The position numbers and the translations under genes were made by a program. A stretch of DNA of 64,000 nucleotides. Source: Marinospirillum minutulum DSM 6287 (GTDB lineage: Bacteria > Pseudomonadota > Gammaproteobacteria > Pseudomonadales > Halomonadaceae). The number at the start of each line of letters is the position of its first letter. Position 1 is the stretch's first letter. The stretch is taken from assembly GCF_000422325.1 (NCBI RefSeq), contig NZ_AULO01000008.1, positions 248,001 through 312,000 of the forward strand. Direction: 5' to 3'. Below are positions 30,622 to 39,863 of this stretch, piece by piece. The notes beneath the pieces were generated by a model. That model saw only the letters and a program-made list of their open reading frames with translations, searched no databases and was not told the origin of the DNA.

Positions 30622-31008
30622 ATGAAACACAAAATAGCCATTAAATGGATTTACGCAGCAAAAGAAGACCAAGATGGTGCTAGAATTTTGGTTGATTCTG
30701 TCTCACCCCACAGTCGTGAGTTGCACGATTTAGACATTGACTCTTGGTGCCAAACTGCTGCACCTAGCAGTGGGTTAAAGCGCCAGCTAAGTAAAGGTGA
30801 ACTGGATTGGAAAAGCTTTGCCCACGCTTACCGTGAGGAAGTGCATTTACAACCCCAAAAGCTAGCAAGTCTTTTAGAGGCAGCGAATCAAGGTAACCTT
30901 ACATTGCTAACGGTTGAGCGTGATCCTGAGCAAACTTGGTTATTGCTACTCAAAGAGATGCTAGAAACACGCCTTAAAAGCACCCTTTACAGCCCAACGC
31001 CTGACTAG
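30622..31008 (+). CDS. DUF488 family protein
   Basis: A 128-residue cytoplasmic protein. ATG at 30622 follows AGAAGG by four bases; a TTG at 30604 is weaker. The DUF488 hallmarks are the opening basic strand (KIAIKWIYAA), the block following a WC-type motif (SWCQTAAPSSGLKR, where family members have a similar W-x-K/R arrangement), and a late strand LTLLTVERDPE. The family is widespread and its activity unknown. The stop is one base from the convergent amidase stop. Confidence 0.75.
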   Translation: MKHKIAIKWIYAAKEDQDGARILVDSVSPHSRELHDLDIDSWCQTAAPSSGLKRQLSKGELDWKSFAHAYREEVHLQPQKLASLLEAANQGNLTLLTVERDPEQTWLLLLKEMLETRLKSTLYSPTPD

Positions 31009-31009
31009 C

Positions 31010-31843
31010 CTACCAACGCCTGTGTTCTAATGCCGGTAGTTGTGAACGTACCTCTTCTAGTCTTGCCGCCTGCAATTCACCCACAACCACGCCTTCACCA
31101 TCTGGCTGGCAGGCTAGCACTTCGCCCCAAGGGTCGATAAACATGGAGTGACCGTAGGTTTTACGACCACCGGCATGTTCACCTACTTGTGCAGGTGCCA
31201 ACATATAGCAAAGGTTTTCTACTGCTCTGGCACGTAATAATAGTTCCCAATGGGCTTTACCCGTAGGCACAGTAAAAGCAGCGGGTAGAAGGAGTAAGTC
31301 TATCGCATCTAGTTTACGAAAAAGCTCGGGGAAGCGCAGATCATAACAAATACCTAAACCCACGCGTCCAAAAGGGGTGTCGAAACTCACCGGCTGGTTA
31401 CCAGCTATTTGTGTTGCTGCTTCGTTATAGCGTTCTTCACCCTTTTGATAACTAAACAAATGCACCTTGTCATAACGCACCACTCGCTGACCATTAGTGC
31501 CATAAACTAAACAGGTGTTGGTTAGCTTGTCTTCCACATAGCTTTTTAAGGGCAGGCTACCGCCCACTAACCAAGTGCCATGTTTTTGTGCTTGTTCGGC
31601 TAAAAAATCTTGCATAGGGCCTTGCCCATCTTCTTCTGCTAAAGCAAAACGGGCAGTTTCATCTGGGTTAATGATTGGAAAGTATTCAGGCAAGGCGACC
31701 AGCTCGGCACCCTGATTAACTGCTTCAGCAATTAGTCGTGCTGCTTTATCACGATTAACTGTCCATTCCGCTGCTGAATTCATCTGCACTGCAGCAACCT
31801 TTGCAGTGGCGTCTAAATGAGAAAAACTACGTGGATGCAACAT
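31010..31843 (-). CDS. Carbon-nitrogen hydrolase (nitrilase superfamily, Nit1/omega-amidase-like)
   Basis: A 277-residue amidase of the Nit branch; relatives hydrolyse deaminated glutathione or omega-amides. The catalytic triad is visible: Glu in ALPEYF (near 51), Lys in YDKVHLF (near 123), Cys in GICYDLRFPEL (near 156). I chose the ATG at 31843, which has GGAG seven bases ahead; an upstream frame extension to 31876 lacks a site. Neighbouring genes give no pathway clue, so the substrate is inferred from family only. Confidence 0.88.
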   Translation of the reverse strand: MLHPRSFSHLDATAKVAAVQMNSAAEWTVNRDKAARLIAEAVNQGAELVALPEYFPIINPDETARFALAEEDGQGPMQDFLAEQAQKHGTWLVGGSLPLKSYVEDKLTNTCLVYGTNGQRVVRYDKVHLFSYQKGEERYNEAATQIAGNQPVSFDTPFGRVGLGICYDLRFPELFRKLDAIDLLLLPAAFTVPTGKAHWELLLRARAVENLCYMLAPAQVGEHAGGRKTYGHSMFIDPWGEVLACQPDGEGVVVGELQAARLEEVRSQLPALEHRRW

Positions 31844-31941
31844 AACTGACTCCAGCACTGAAATGAAAAACAACAATGGGGTAGAATAGTAGACAGTTTA
31901 CTTGCCTCACCCACCTATCAACAAGATGGAAACTTTTTTAT

Positions 31942-32160
31942 ATGGCTCCTAGTATTTTTTTCTTACATTTTATTGGCGTGGTTATTGTACTTATTGGCCT
32001 TACGCTTAAAGAAAAACGCAAAAAAACTGGCCTTAGCCTTGCTATTCTAGGTTTTCTAATTGGTACAGGGCCGGTTTGGTATGGTCATTTTATGGCACCT
32101 AGCCCTAGCGAAATGCGCCAAATACAAATTCAGGAATATATGGTTCCAGATAACAAATAA
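31942..32160 (+). CDS. Small hypothetical membrane protein (72 aa)
   Basis: The 72 residues have two short hydrophobic helices (about 3-20 and 32-50) separated by a basic turn (KEKRKKTG), and a polar C-terminal tail. This predicts a hairpin with the loop in the cytoplasm. There is no match that I recognise. The ribosome binding site is weak, but the frame, the charge pattern and its place between two real genes on an otherwise empty 400-base stretch favour a real gene. Confidence 0.55.
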   Translation: MAPSIFFLHFIGVVIVLIGLTLKEKRKKTGLSLAILGFLIGTGPVWYGHFMAPSPSEMRQIQIQEYMVPDNK

Positions 32161-32253
32161 TTAAACAAAAACTTGTCTATCCAACTTGTAACCCCTTCTT
32201 TAGTGGTTATAGTGTTGGCTTTAATCTTAGCCGTCTAATAGGTTTCTTAATCA

Positions 32254-34236
32254 ATGCAAAATGCCCTGCTAAAAAACAACTCTCTACTTTCGCAGCTTAA
32301 ATCGCAACTGCGCGAAACCACCCCACGTATTGAAGGCCGTATAAAAGGCACCGACCGTGGCTTTGGTTTTTTAGAAACTGAAGATGGCAAAAGCTACTTT
32401 GTGCCACCGCCTTATATGAAAAAAGTAATGCATGGCGATGTGGTTAAAGCAGTATTGCATGAAGAAACCGATAACAAAGGTCAGCTACGTGAAAATGCTG
32501 AACCTGAAGAATTGATAGAAGTTGGTTTAAATCGTTTTATTGGCCGAATTCAAAAAGTACAAGGTAAGCTGGCTGTTGTTCCCGATCATCCCAGCATTAA
32601 ACAAGCCATTAGAGGTAAAGCTGTTAGTGGTTTAGATGAAAGTACTTTAGCCGAGGGTGACTGGGTAGTGGCTTTTTTAAAAAACCACCCACTTAAAACT
32701 AAAAACAGTGGTTTTTCTGTTGATATTACTCAGCTGATTGCCAAAAGTGATGACCACTACGCCCCTTGGTGGGTTATTTTAGCCCGTCATGACCTTCCCC
32801 ATGAACAGCCTGTTATAGATGAAGACTGGACTTTAACTGATCCAGAAGGCTTAGTTCGCCAAGATTTAACCTCAGACAACTTCTTTACCCTAGATAGTGA
32901 ATCCACCTTAGATATGGATGATGCCCTAGCCATTACACCTCGCGCTGAGGGTGGTTGGGTATTAAAAGTAGCCATTGCTGATCCTACCGCTTATGTGGCT
33001 GAAGGTAGCGCAGCAGATATAGAAGCCAAGTCACGTGCTTTTACACTTTATTTGCCTGCCCGTACTGTCACTATGCTTCCTAAGGCTTTATCTGACGACC
33101 TCTGCTCGCTTGTAGAAAACCAACGCCGTCCTGCCTTAGTTGCAACAATTACATTAGATGCCTCGGGCGCTCAAGTCGGTACAACTGAATTTTCAGCAGC
33201 TTGGATAGAATCTAAAGCTAAGCTAGATTATTTAAAAGTATCCGATTGGTTAGAAGGCACTGGAGACTGGCAACCTAACTCACCACAAATAGCCGATGCT
33301 TTAAAAGCACTCGAAGCCCTTGCTGCTGCGCGTTTAGCTTGGAGGCATGACAACGCACTGGTATTTAAAGACTTTCCCGATTACCGCTTTGTGCTAGATG
33401 CCGAAGGCAAGGTCATTGATATTGTCACTGAAGAACGGCGTATTGCTCATAAAATGGTTGAAGAAGCCATGCTACTAGCCAATGTCTGCGCTGCTGATTT
33501 CTTAGCCGAAAAAACCGGACAAGGTGTTTATAATGTTCACCAAGGCTTTGATTCTGAAAAAGTAGCCAAGGCGTTAGAACTAATTGCAGAAGAAGGCTTA
33601 ACCTACCATGAGGAAGCCTTTACTGCTGAAAACCTAGATACCCTGTTAGGCTTTAGACACCTACGCTTAGCCCTAGATAATTTAGAATCTGGCTGGTTAG
33701 ATGCACGCTTGCGCCGTCATCAAGGCTTTTCTTTATTGTCCATTGTTCCTGGTCCCCACTTTGGTTTAGGTTTTAAAAGTTATGCAACCTGGACTTCACC
33801 TATACGTAAATACGGTGACATCCTTAATCACCGTTTAATTAAAGCGGTATTAGCTGGTGAAACACCACATCCTTTAGATGAAAACCTACCCGAGCAGTTA
33901 ACGGCAGCACGTAAAATTAACCGTCAAGCTGAACGTGAAGTAAAAGACTGGCTTTATGCACGTTTCTTAGAAGAAAAAGTTGGTGAGCGTTTTGAAGCTG
34001 AAATTTTTAACATTAACCGAGGCGGTATGCGTGCACGCTTAATTAGCAATGGTGCAGCGGTATTTATTCCAGGCTCTTCCATTCATGCCGTTAAAGATGA
34101 AATTATTTGCGATGCAGATAATAGCTGGATAAAAATTAAAGATGAAGTGTGCTACCGAGTAACCGATAAAATTCAGGTAGAACTTACAGAAGTTAAGGTG
34201 GACCAACGTAGTTTAATTGCACGTTTGTCTGCTTAG
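32254..34236 (+). CDS. rnb: Exoribonuclease II (RNase II)
   Basis: A 3'-to-5' single-strand exoribonuclease of mRNA decay. The 660 residues (E. coli 644) start like E. coli RNase II (NSLLSQLKSQLRETTPR, then GFGFLE), have tandem cold-shock domains to about 165, the RNB catalytic core (about 190-530) with the metal-binding motif LDMDDAL, and a C-terminal S1 domain (about 565-650). The start rests on homology because the ribosome binding site is weak. A rho-independent terminator follows at 34253-34288. Confidence 0.94.
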   Translation: MQNALLKNNSLLSQLKSQLRETTPRIEGRIKGTDRGFGFLETEDGKSYFVPPPYMKKVMHGDVVKAVLHEETDNKGQLRENAEPEELIEVGLNRFIGRIQKVQGKLAVVPDHPSIKQAIRGKAVSGLDESTLAEGDWVVAFLKNHPLKTKNSGFSVDITQLIAKSDDHYAPWWVILARHDLPHEQPVIDEDWTLTDPEGLVRQDLTSDNFFTLDSESTLDMDDALAITPRAEGGWVLKVAIADPTAYVAEGSAADIEAKSRAFTLYLPARTVTMLPKALSDDLCSLVENQRRPALVATITLDASGAQVGTTEFSAAWIESKAKLDYLKVSDWLEGTGDWQPNSPQIADALKALEALAAARLAWRHDNALVFKDFPDYRFVLDAEGKVIDIVTEERRIAHKMVEEAMLLANVCAADFLAEKTGQGVYNVHQGFDSEKVAKALELIAEEGLTYHEEAFTAENLDTLLGFRHLRLALDNLESGWLDARLRRHQGFSLLSIVPGPHFGLGFKSYATWTSPIRKYGDILNHRLIKAVLAGETPHPLDENLPEQLTAARKINRQAEREVKDWLYARFLEEKVGERFEAEIFNINRGGMRARLISNGAAVFIPGSSIHAVKDEIICDADNSWIKIKDEVCYRVTDKIQVELTEVKVDQRSLIARLSA

Positions 34237-34252
34237 TTTTTTCTTGCTACAT

Positions 34253-34288
34253 AAAAGCCACTGAGTTAAAAGCTAGGTGGCTTTTTTG
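34253..34288 (+). terminator. Rho-independent terminator after rnb
   Basis: A 9-bp stem (34253-34261 with 34277-34285) with a 15-nt loop ends in six T residues. The minus-strand reading gives only a short T run, so it mainly serves rnb. Confidence 0.8.
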
Positions 34289-34290
34289 TT

Positions 34291-35526
34291 TTAACGTAGA
34301 CCGCGCATGAAGGCATCAACACTGGATAAATCAACTTTGATATTTACTCTAAGTGCCTCAAAGCCCCATAGCTGGGAGGGATCAACTCTAACGCGCTCTG
34401 AAGGATCACAAACATACTTAACACCATAACCTGCTTCTGCTGAATTGTGGCGTCGAGGTGAGGAATGCATATTGCCATCGGGCTTTTTAATACTCGCTAC
34501 CATAGGCGCTTTAAAATCCGATGTTCTACCCACGACGACTGCTAGTTCACCATTTTCTAGACGTACATAAATACCAGGTGGGTAAAGCCCTAACTCATTA
34601 ATGAATAAGCGCGTGAGTTTGTCATCAAACTTGCTGCCACGCTGGGTAAATAAGTCTCTTAGTGATTCTGTCAGTTTAATAGGGCCACGGTAAACTCTAG
34701 GCGTAATCATGGCCGAATAAACATCAGCTAAAGCAAGAATGAGTGCTTCTCGGCGAATTTGATCGCCTGCTAGCTGCATAGGGTAACCACTACCATCAAG
34801 CTTCTCATGGTGTTGCTCCACTAGCTGTAGCCACAACTCATTTTCTACTCCCGCTTCTTCTAACTGTCTGGCACTTAATAAAGGATGGTTTCTCACTAGT
34901 TTACGCTGCTGTTCATTCAGCGGTGTTTTTTGTTGATTCAAGGCTTTTTGATAAGGATTCATTGCCAAGTTGCTTGTTAAAGCTGCTGCTAGGGTGCTTA
35001 AACGAACATCTTGAGTTACCTTTAAGCGCTCTAAAATAAGCTCGGTTAAAATGGCAATTTGCATGGGGTGATGCACATGGTATTCAAAGCGATCTGAAAG
35101 GTGTACCGCACCCATAAGTGCGTCGGCATCGTAGTTAATTAAACCCTGAATTTGGGTTGCTATATCATAAACTTTACGCTCAACACTACCTGCAGGCTGA
35201 CTTCTAGAAAGTTCTAGGTCATTAAATAAGGTTTCTAACTGAACACTTAAATCATCAAATTCTGCAAAAGGGTTAACTCTGCCTTTAAAAACAACAGGCT
35301 GTTTTACTTTTTTGTGCTTTGGAAAATGGGCTAACTTAACTTTTTTTATACCACTAGAAAAATAACCAACCTGCTCTAATAACTTTTTATACATATCTGA
35401 TTGAATAAGCGTACCTGCTTCAACCAAAACTTCACCATCAGCATCACATATCTGACAAGGCGTAGGCTGACCAACCTCTAGGTCACCTGGCTCTAACTTT
35501 AACAATTCAACGTGTTTTGATGACAT
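34291..35526 (-). CDS. Degenerate HD-GYP domain protein (HD replaced by Thr-Ser)
   Basis: A 411-residue soluble protein in the cyclic-di-GMP phosphodiesterase family. ATG at 35526 is the likely start; a TTG at 35538 adds four residues. The HD-GYP region spans about 130-310: His in the segment YHVHHP (150-153), NHP at 213-215, HHE at 239-241, DGSGYP ending at 249, and a final Asp in ADVYSAM. The HD pair that gives the family its name is Thr184-Ser185, and the GK after it is also changed. Catalysis is therefore doubtful, while the GYP protein-interaction surface is kept. The N-terminal 125 residues are unassigned. It is followed at its 3' end by the rnb terminator. Confidence 0.82.
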   Translation of the reverse strand: MSSKHVELLKLEPGDLEVGQPTPCQICDADGEVLVEAGTLIQSDMYKKLLEQVGYFSSGIKKVKLAHFPKHKKVKQPVVFKGRVNPFAEFDDLSVQLETLFNDLELSRSQPAGSVERKVYDIATQIQGLINYDADALMGAVHLSDRFEYHVHHPMQIAILTELILERLKVTQDVRLSTLAAALTSNLAMNPYQKALNQQKTPLNEQQRKLVRNHPLLSARQLEEAGVENELWLQLVEQHHEKLDGSGYPMQLAGDQIRREALILALADVYSAMITPRVYRGPIKLTESLRDLFTQRGSKFDDKLTRLFINELGLYPPGIYVRLENGELAVVVGRTSDFKAPMVASIKKPDGNMHSSPRRHNSAEAGYGVKYVCDPSERVRVDPSQLWGFEALRVNIKVDLSSVDAFMRGLR

Positions 35527-35710
35527 AATGTTTCTCAAAAATACATAGCAACAGATTACATTAGACCTTTTGACTATAAGGTGTCAATAGTAGGCAGGAT
35601 TATTTGCTATAATTGATGAAACTAATAACCTAGCTAAATTATTGATAATAAAGCTGATTTAACAATCAATAACATAAGTTAGCGATATTTATATGTCATT
35701 TTTTTAGACC

Positions 35711-35741
35711 AAAAAAAAACACCAGACCTAAATCTGGTGTT
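35711..35741 (-). terminator. Rho-independent terminator of the Liv-type operon
   Basis: A 9-bp stem (35718-35726 with 35733-35741) with a 6-nt loop leads into nine consecutive T residues on the minus strand, 22 bases past the last gene of the operon. Confidence 0.9.
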
Positions 35742-35762
35742 TTTATAGGTAGGAATATAAGT

Positions 35763-37127
35763 TTACATTCCTAAATAGGCTTCTCGCACCTTCTCGTTGC
35801 TAAGCAACTCTTTACCCGTGCCTTGCAACACTACCTGCCCCGTTTCTAACACATAACCTCTGTCGGCTAGGGCAAGTGCTTGGGATGCATTCTGCTCAAC
35901 CAAAAAGATGGTCATACCTTCATCTTTCAGCTCTCGCACTATTTCAAAAATCTCTTCGATAATAAGCGGTGCAAGTCCCATGCTAGGTTCATCTAACAGC
36001 AACAAGCGTGGTCTAGCCATTAATGCACGACCCATGGCTAACATTTGCTGTTGTCCACCAGAAAGCTCACCTGCAAGGTTATAGCGTTTTTGCCTTAAAA
36101 TAGGGAATTTGCTATAAACCTTTTCTATATCATCTTGTATCTCAGGGCTTCTGCCACGTGTATAAGCACCTAGTAAAAGGTTGTCATAAACCGTCATGTC
36201 TTTAAAAACTTGGCGGCCTTCTGGTACTTGAACTATGCCTTTGCCTACCCGCTTATCAGCAGAAACTTTGGCTAGGTCTTCTCCGTTAAACTGCATTTGG
36301 CCTTTATCCATAGGCTGCAGTCCTGAAATGGTCATTAGCAGGGTTGATTTACCCGCACCATTTGCACCAACTAGCGAAACAATTTCGCCTGCATTGATAC
36401 TAATATCAACATCATGTAGAACTTCGATTTGACCATAAGAAGTGACTAGGTTTTTTATGGAGAGCATTTCCTGCCCTTCACGGTGAGCCGTCACCCTTCC
36501 TGTATGAGCCAAACCCAAACCACCTAAACGCTCGGGTGTTAGGCTAATAATTTTATGGCGCAGGTCACGGAATTCTTCTCTTACTCTGTCGCCAAATAGT
36601 GGGTCATCCTGCTGATCACGTGCGGTTAAAATACTATCCCAATCTTCATTGGTTAATAGGTCACGTGCTCTAGGTATGACTACACCTTCTTCTTTCTTAA
36701 TATGCTTGCGTAGGGCAGCACTAAAGCGGCTTAAACCATGACCAAAGGCTTCTCGACCATCTGGCCAGTTAATCATGCAGTCTTTTAGTAGCTGGCGTAG
36801 TTCCTGTAGTTTTTCATGCCCTATTACATAACCCTTTTCTAGCTTTTCTAATAAGGGGATAGATTCAGGTGATTTTTCTTTGAGTAGCTGGTACAAACGT
36901 ATTTCTGTTGGCTGGCTATGCACTCGGTTAGAAAAGTGTTGGATATAATCAAAGATTGCTCCAAACAGCAGTTCGTCAGGCAGGGCAGCATTAATGTTCA
37001 TATCCTGCTCAAGCAGATCCATTAAATCAATAATACGCCATAAACCTTGGTGTTCACGAACAATGGTGCGTATGACTTGCTCACCACGTAAGCGAGTAGG
37101 CGCAACCTGATTTTGCTCTTGCGTCAT
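35763..37127 (-). CDS. livF: Hemerythrin-like domain fused to LivF-type ABC transporter ATPase
   Basis: The 454-residue product joins two modules. Residues about 15-160 form a four-helix hemerythrin/HHE-type domain: His26 (EHQGLWRIIDLMD), His70 (YIQHFSNRVH), His104 and the H-x3-E pair His142/Glu146 sit at ligand positions. The helix-2 acidic ligand is Thr74 with Glu75 beside it, so one site is altered. A linker (160-220) leads to a complete LivF ATPase (about 221-454; Walker A GANGAGKST at 254-262, signature LSGGQQQ, Walker B LLLLDEPS). Start: ATG 37127 has GGAGG eight bases ahead; GTG 37142 contains that site. LivF is normally about 235 residues. It is the last gene of the operon, 17 bases after livG. 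Confidence 0.88.
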   Translation of the reverse strand: MTQEQNQVAPTRLRGEQVIRTIVREHQGLWRIIDLMDLLEQDMNINAALPDELLFGAIFDYIQHFSNRVHSQPTEIRLYQLLKEKSPESIPLLEKLEKGYVIGHEKLQELRQLLKDCMINWPDGREAFGHGLSRFSAALRKHIKKEEGVVIPRARDLLTNEDWDSILTARDQQDDPLFGDRVREEFRDLRHKIISLTPERLGGLGLAHTGRVTAHREGQEMLSIKNLVTSYGQIEVLHDVDISINAGEIVSLVGANGAGKSTLLMTISGLQPMDKGQMQFNGEDLAKVSADKRVGKGIVQVPEGRQVFKDMTVYDNLLLGAYTRGRSPEIQDDIEKVYSKFPILRQKRYNLAGELSGGQQQMLAMGRALMARPRLLLLDEPSMGLAPLIIEEIFEIVRELKDEGMTIFLVEQNASQALALADRGYVLETGQVVLQGTGKELLSNEKVREAYLGM

Positions 37128-37144
37128 GTTATTTGCCTCCACGC

Positions 37145-37903
37145 TTAGCCACCTAAATAGGCAGCAATGACATCTGGGTTATTACGAATTTCTTCTGGTG
37201 TGCCTTCAGCCAATTTACGGCCATAATTAAGTACTAACAGGCGATCAGAAATTCCCATTACTAGCTTCATATCATGCTCTACCAAAACAACCGTAATGCC
37301 TTGAGCTGCAATTTTTTTAATTAGCTCTTCTAGGGCGGCTGTTTCAGTACCGTTTAAACCGGCTGCAGGTTCATCTAGCAATACAATTTTGGGGTTAGAA
37401 GCCAAGGCTCGTGCTATTTCTAAACGCTTTAATGCACCGTAAGACATAGCAGATGCTTCTGTTTCTAAGTATTCACCACAGCCAACAAACTTCATGAGTT
37501 CTATTGCATGGTCACGGCAGTCTTCTTCGTCTTTAAGTAAAGAAGGCAGGCGTAACATGGTGGTTAGTAAGCTGCTTTTTAGTTGCAGGTGGCGACCTAG
37601 CATTACATTTTCTAAGGCGGTCATATTCATGCAAATTTGCATTTGCTGAAAAGTACGGCACATACCTCTTTCTGCTAGCTGGTTAGGCTCTAAACCTACC
37701 ACACCTTCACCCTTAAGCTTTATTTCACCTTGAGTGGGTGTGTAAATACCAGTAATTAAGTTAAAGAGTGTTGTTTTACCTGCACCGTTAGGTCCAATAA
37801 CAGAATAAATTTGCCCTTCATCCACACTAAAACTTAAGGCTTCAACTGCATGAACGCCACCAAAGGTTTTGCTTAACCCAGTTACCTCAATCAGAGCTGT
37901 CAT
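37145..37903 (-). CDS. livG: Branched-chain/aromatic-type ABC transporter ATPase LivG
   Basis: The second ATPase of the HAAT-family importer. The 252 residues have Walker A GPNGAGKTT (near 37-45), a family-type degenerate signature around MSYGALKRLEIARAL, Walker B VLLDEPAAGL, and the LivG C-terminal end (PDVIAAYLGG). The signature reads SYG rather than SGG, which is common in LivG. It overlaps livM by four bases. Confidence 0.92.
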   Translation of the reverse strand: MTALIEVTGLSKTFGGVHAVEALSFSVDEGQIYSVIGPNGAGKTTLFNLITGIYTPTQGEIKLKGEGVVGLEPNQLAERGMCRTFQQMQICMNMTALENVMLGRHLQLKSSLLTTMLRLPSLLKDEEDCRDHAIELMKFVGCGEYLETEASAMSYGALKRLEIARALASNPKIVLLDEPAAGLNGTETAALEELIKKIAAQGITVVLVEHDMKLVMGISDRLLVLNYGRKLAEGTPEEIRNNPDVIAAYLGG

Positions 37904-38907
37904 GCTTGTTCCTCCGATTTTTTACGCTTTCTTTCAGCTAACTTATTTTGCAGGGTTGGAAACAAACCTTTGGGCATAAAAATCATTGTCAGCATTAGAA
38001 TTAAACCAAACATCATCATTTCAAGTTCTTGAAAATCAGCTAAAACTTGAGGCAGTAATTTCAAAACCACTGCACCTAAAATCACCCCAAAAGTTGAAGC
38101 CATCCCACCTAAAACCACCATGGTAATAAGCACTATGGATTGTTCAAAACTAGCAAGGTGAGGGGTAATAAACCCTGAGAAGTGGGCATAAATACTGCCC
38201 ATTAAGCTGGCATAAACAGCAGAAACAACAAAGACGAGACTTTTATAGTAGGACGTATCAACACCCACTACACGCGCCGCTATTTCTGAACCATGCACTG
38301 AACGCAGAGCACGCCCTATAGGTGAGTCAATAATATTTTCTGCTATCCAAACTGCAACAAGCAGTAGAAAACCAGCAAAGAAGTACCAAGCAACATCACC
38401 ACCAAACTCAATACCAAAAAGAGAGTACTGATTAAATGAGCTAAGCTCCCAACCAAAAATACTAAAAGGTGCAACGGGCATTCCATCTGGGCCACCCGTC
38501 AACCAGCCTTCGTTGTTAATAATAATGGCAATAATAAAACCCATTGCCAAAGTAGCCATGGATAAATAATGGCCTTTTAATTTTAAAATTGGTCGACCAA
38601 CTAACCAAGCAAGCAAAGCAACAACGACTGCTGCAACTAGCATTGTTGGCAGGGGCGTCCAACCATAAGTGCCTGTCATAACAGCACTGAAATAAGCACC
38701 CACACCAAAAAAACCAGCATGGCCTAAGCTTATTTGTCCTGCAAAACCTACCAGCAAATTCAACCCAACAACGGTAGCTGCAAAAATGGCAATTTGCGTT
38801 GCTAAGTCATAGTGAAAGGGGTTGTTAAAAAATAATGGTAATAAGAGCACTATTACAGCCAAAACCACTAAGCCTTTTAAGCGCATTTGTAAAAAGTTTT
38901 TTAACAT
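37900..38907 (-). CDS. livM: Liv-type ABC transporter permease LivM
   Basis: One of two permeases of the importer. The 335 residues hold eight to ten helices with the family block LVGFAGQISLGHAGFFGVGAYF near 50-71 and the coupling segment SPIGRALRSVHGSEIAARVVGVD near 195. It shares one base with livH and overlaps livG by four, so the transporter genes are tightly coupled. Confidence 0.92.
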   Translation of the reverse strand: MLKNFLQMRLKGLVVLAVIVLLLPLFFNNPFHYDLATQIAIFAATVVGLNLLVGFAGQISLGHAGFFGVGAYFSAVMTGTYGWTPLPTMLVAAVVVALLAWLVGRPILKLKGHYLSMATLAMGFIIAIIINNEGWLTGGPDGMPVAPFSIFGWELSSFNQYSLFGIEFGGDVAWYFFAGFLLLVAVWIAENIIDSPIGRALRSVHGSEIAARVVGVDTSYYKSLVFVVSAVYASLMGSIYAHFSGFITPHLASFEQSIVLITMVVLGGMASTFGVILGAVVLKLLPQVLADFQELEMMMFGLILMLTMIFMPKGLFPTLQNKLAERKRKKSEEQA

Positions 38908-39782
38908 TAAACACGCTCCACTACACGGCTACCAAACAGACCACGAGGCATAAAGAACAACACAATAAGAATCATAGAAAAGGCGACAGCGTCTTTGTAA
39001 TCCGAGGAGATATAACCGGCTGTCATGGCTTCAACTATGCCTAGCATTAAACCGCCGACTATTGCACCGACACCACTACCTAAACCACCCAAGGCCGCAG
39101 CAACAAAGCCTTTTAAACCCAGCATTATGCCTATGTCATAAGAGGTAAAAGTGATGGGCGCTACAATAATGCCTGCTATTGAACCCAATAGTGCAGACAG
39201 CATAAAGGCAAGCATTAGCACCATTTGTGTACGTATACCAACCAAACGTGCTGCATCCTTATTCATTGAGGTAGCTAGAATGGCTTTACCTGTCATGGTT
39301 CGGCTAAAGAACAAGACCAAAGCAACAACAAGAATAGCGCCTATGCCAACCACCCAAAAACTTTGACTATTCAATACCGCACCTAAAACTAGGATGGGCT
39401 CATCAGTCGAGAAATTTTGCATAACGTGGTATTGCTTGCCCCAAACGAGCTGGGCTACACCACGAATAAAAATAGATGCACCTATGGTAATAATAATTAA
39501 GGTAACAACATCTGCTTTTTTAGCGGGTGCTATAGCAAAACGCTGTAAACAAATACCGATAACCCCTGCGAGCAACACTGCTAGAACTATGGAAACGGGC
39601 ATAGGTAATCCCATTCCAACAAATGAAACAGTAGCCATCCCACCAATCATTAAGAACTCGCCTTGGGCAAAGTTAATTACATGACTAGAGTTGTAAATAA
39701 GGGTAAAACCCAAAGCGATTAGTGCGTAGGTCGCACCAATGGTGATACCAGTAAAAAGGTACTGAATAAATTCTGCAAACAT
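38907..39782 (-). CDS. livH: Liv-type ABC transporter permease LivH
   Basis: The second permease of the importer. The 291 residues begin with the typical GITIGATYALIALGFTLIY segment, contain the HVINFAQGEFLMIGG block, and have the coupling region MTGKAILATSMNKDAARLVGI near 155-175. It is separated from the binding-protein gene by 81 bases that hold a hairpin. Confidence 0.92.
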   Translation of the reverse strand: MFAEFIQYLFTGITIGATYALIALGFTLIYNSSHVINFAQGEFLMIGGMATVSFVGMGLPMPVSIVLAVLLAGVIGICLQRFAIAPAKKADVVTLIIITIGASIFIRGVAQLVWGKQYHVMQNFSTDEPILVLGAVLNSQSFWVVGIGAILVVALVLFFSRTMTGKAILATSMNKDAARLVGIRTQMVLMLAFMLSALLGSIAGIIVAPITFTSYDIGIMLGLKGFVAAALGGLGSGVGAIVGGLMLGIVEAMTAGYISSDYKDAVAFSMILIVLFFMPRGLFGSRVVERV

Positions 39783-39806
39783 GTTTTAAATCCCGCACGA
39801 CACCGT

Positions 39807-39840
39807 ACAGCCCCTTAAGCTGAGCTTATTAAGGGACTGT
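39807..39840 (-). promoter_or_regulatory. Intercistronic hairpin between livK-type and livH genes
   Basis: A 12-bp stem with one mismatch (39807-39818 with 39829-39840) and a 10-nt loop, with no T run after it on either strand. Such hairpins behind a binding-protein gene often stabilise the upstream message and give more binding protein than permease. That role is inference. Confidence 0.5.
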
Positions 39841-39863
39841 AAACGGGCTGGTTTAGAGTTGAA

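Noticed and set aside
37127-37142. GTG at 37142 as start of the hemerythrin-LivF gene
   Set aside because: That codon overlaps the GGAGG that serves the ATG at 37127.
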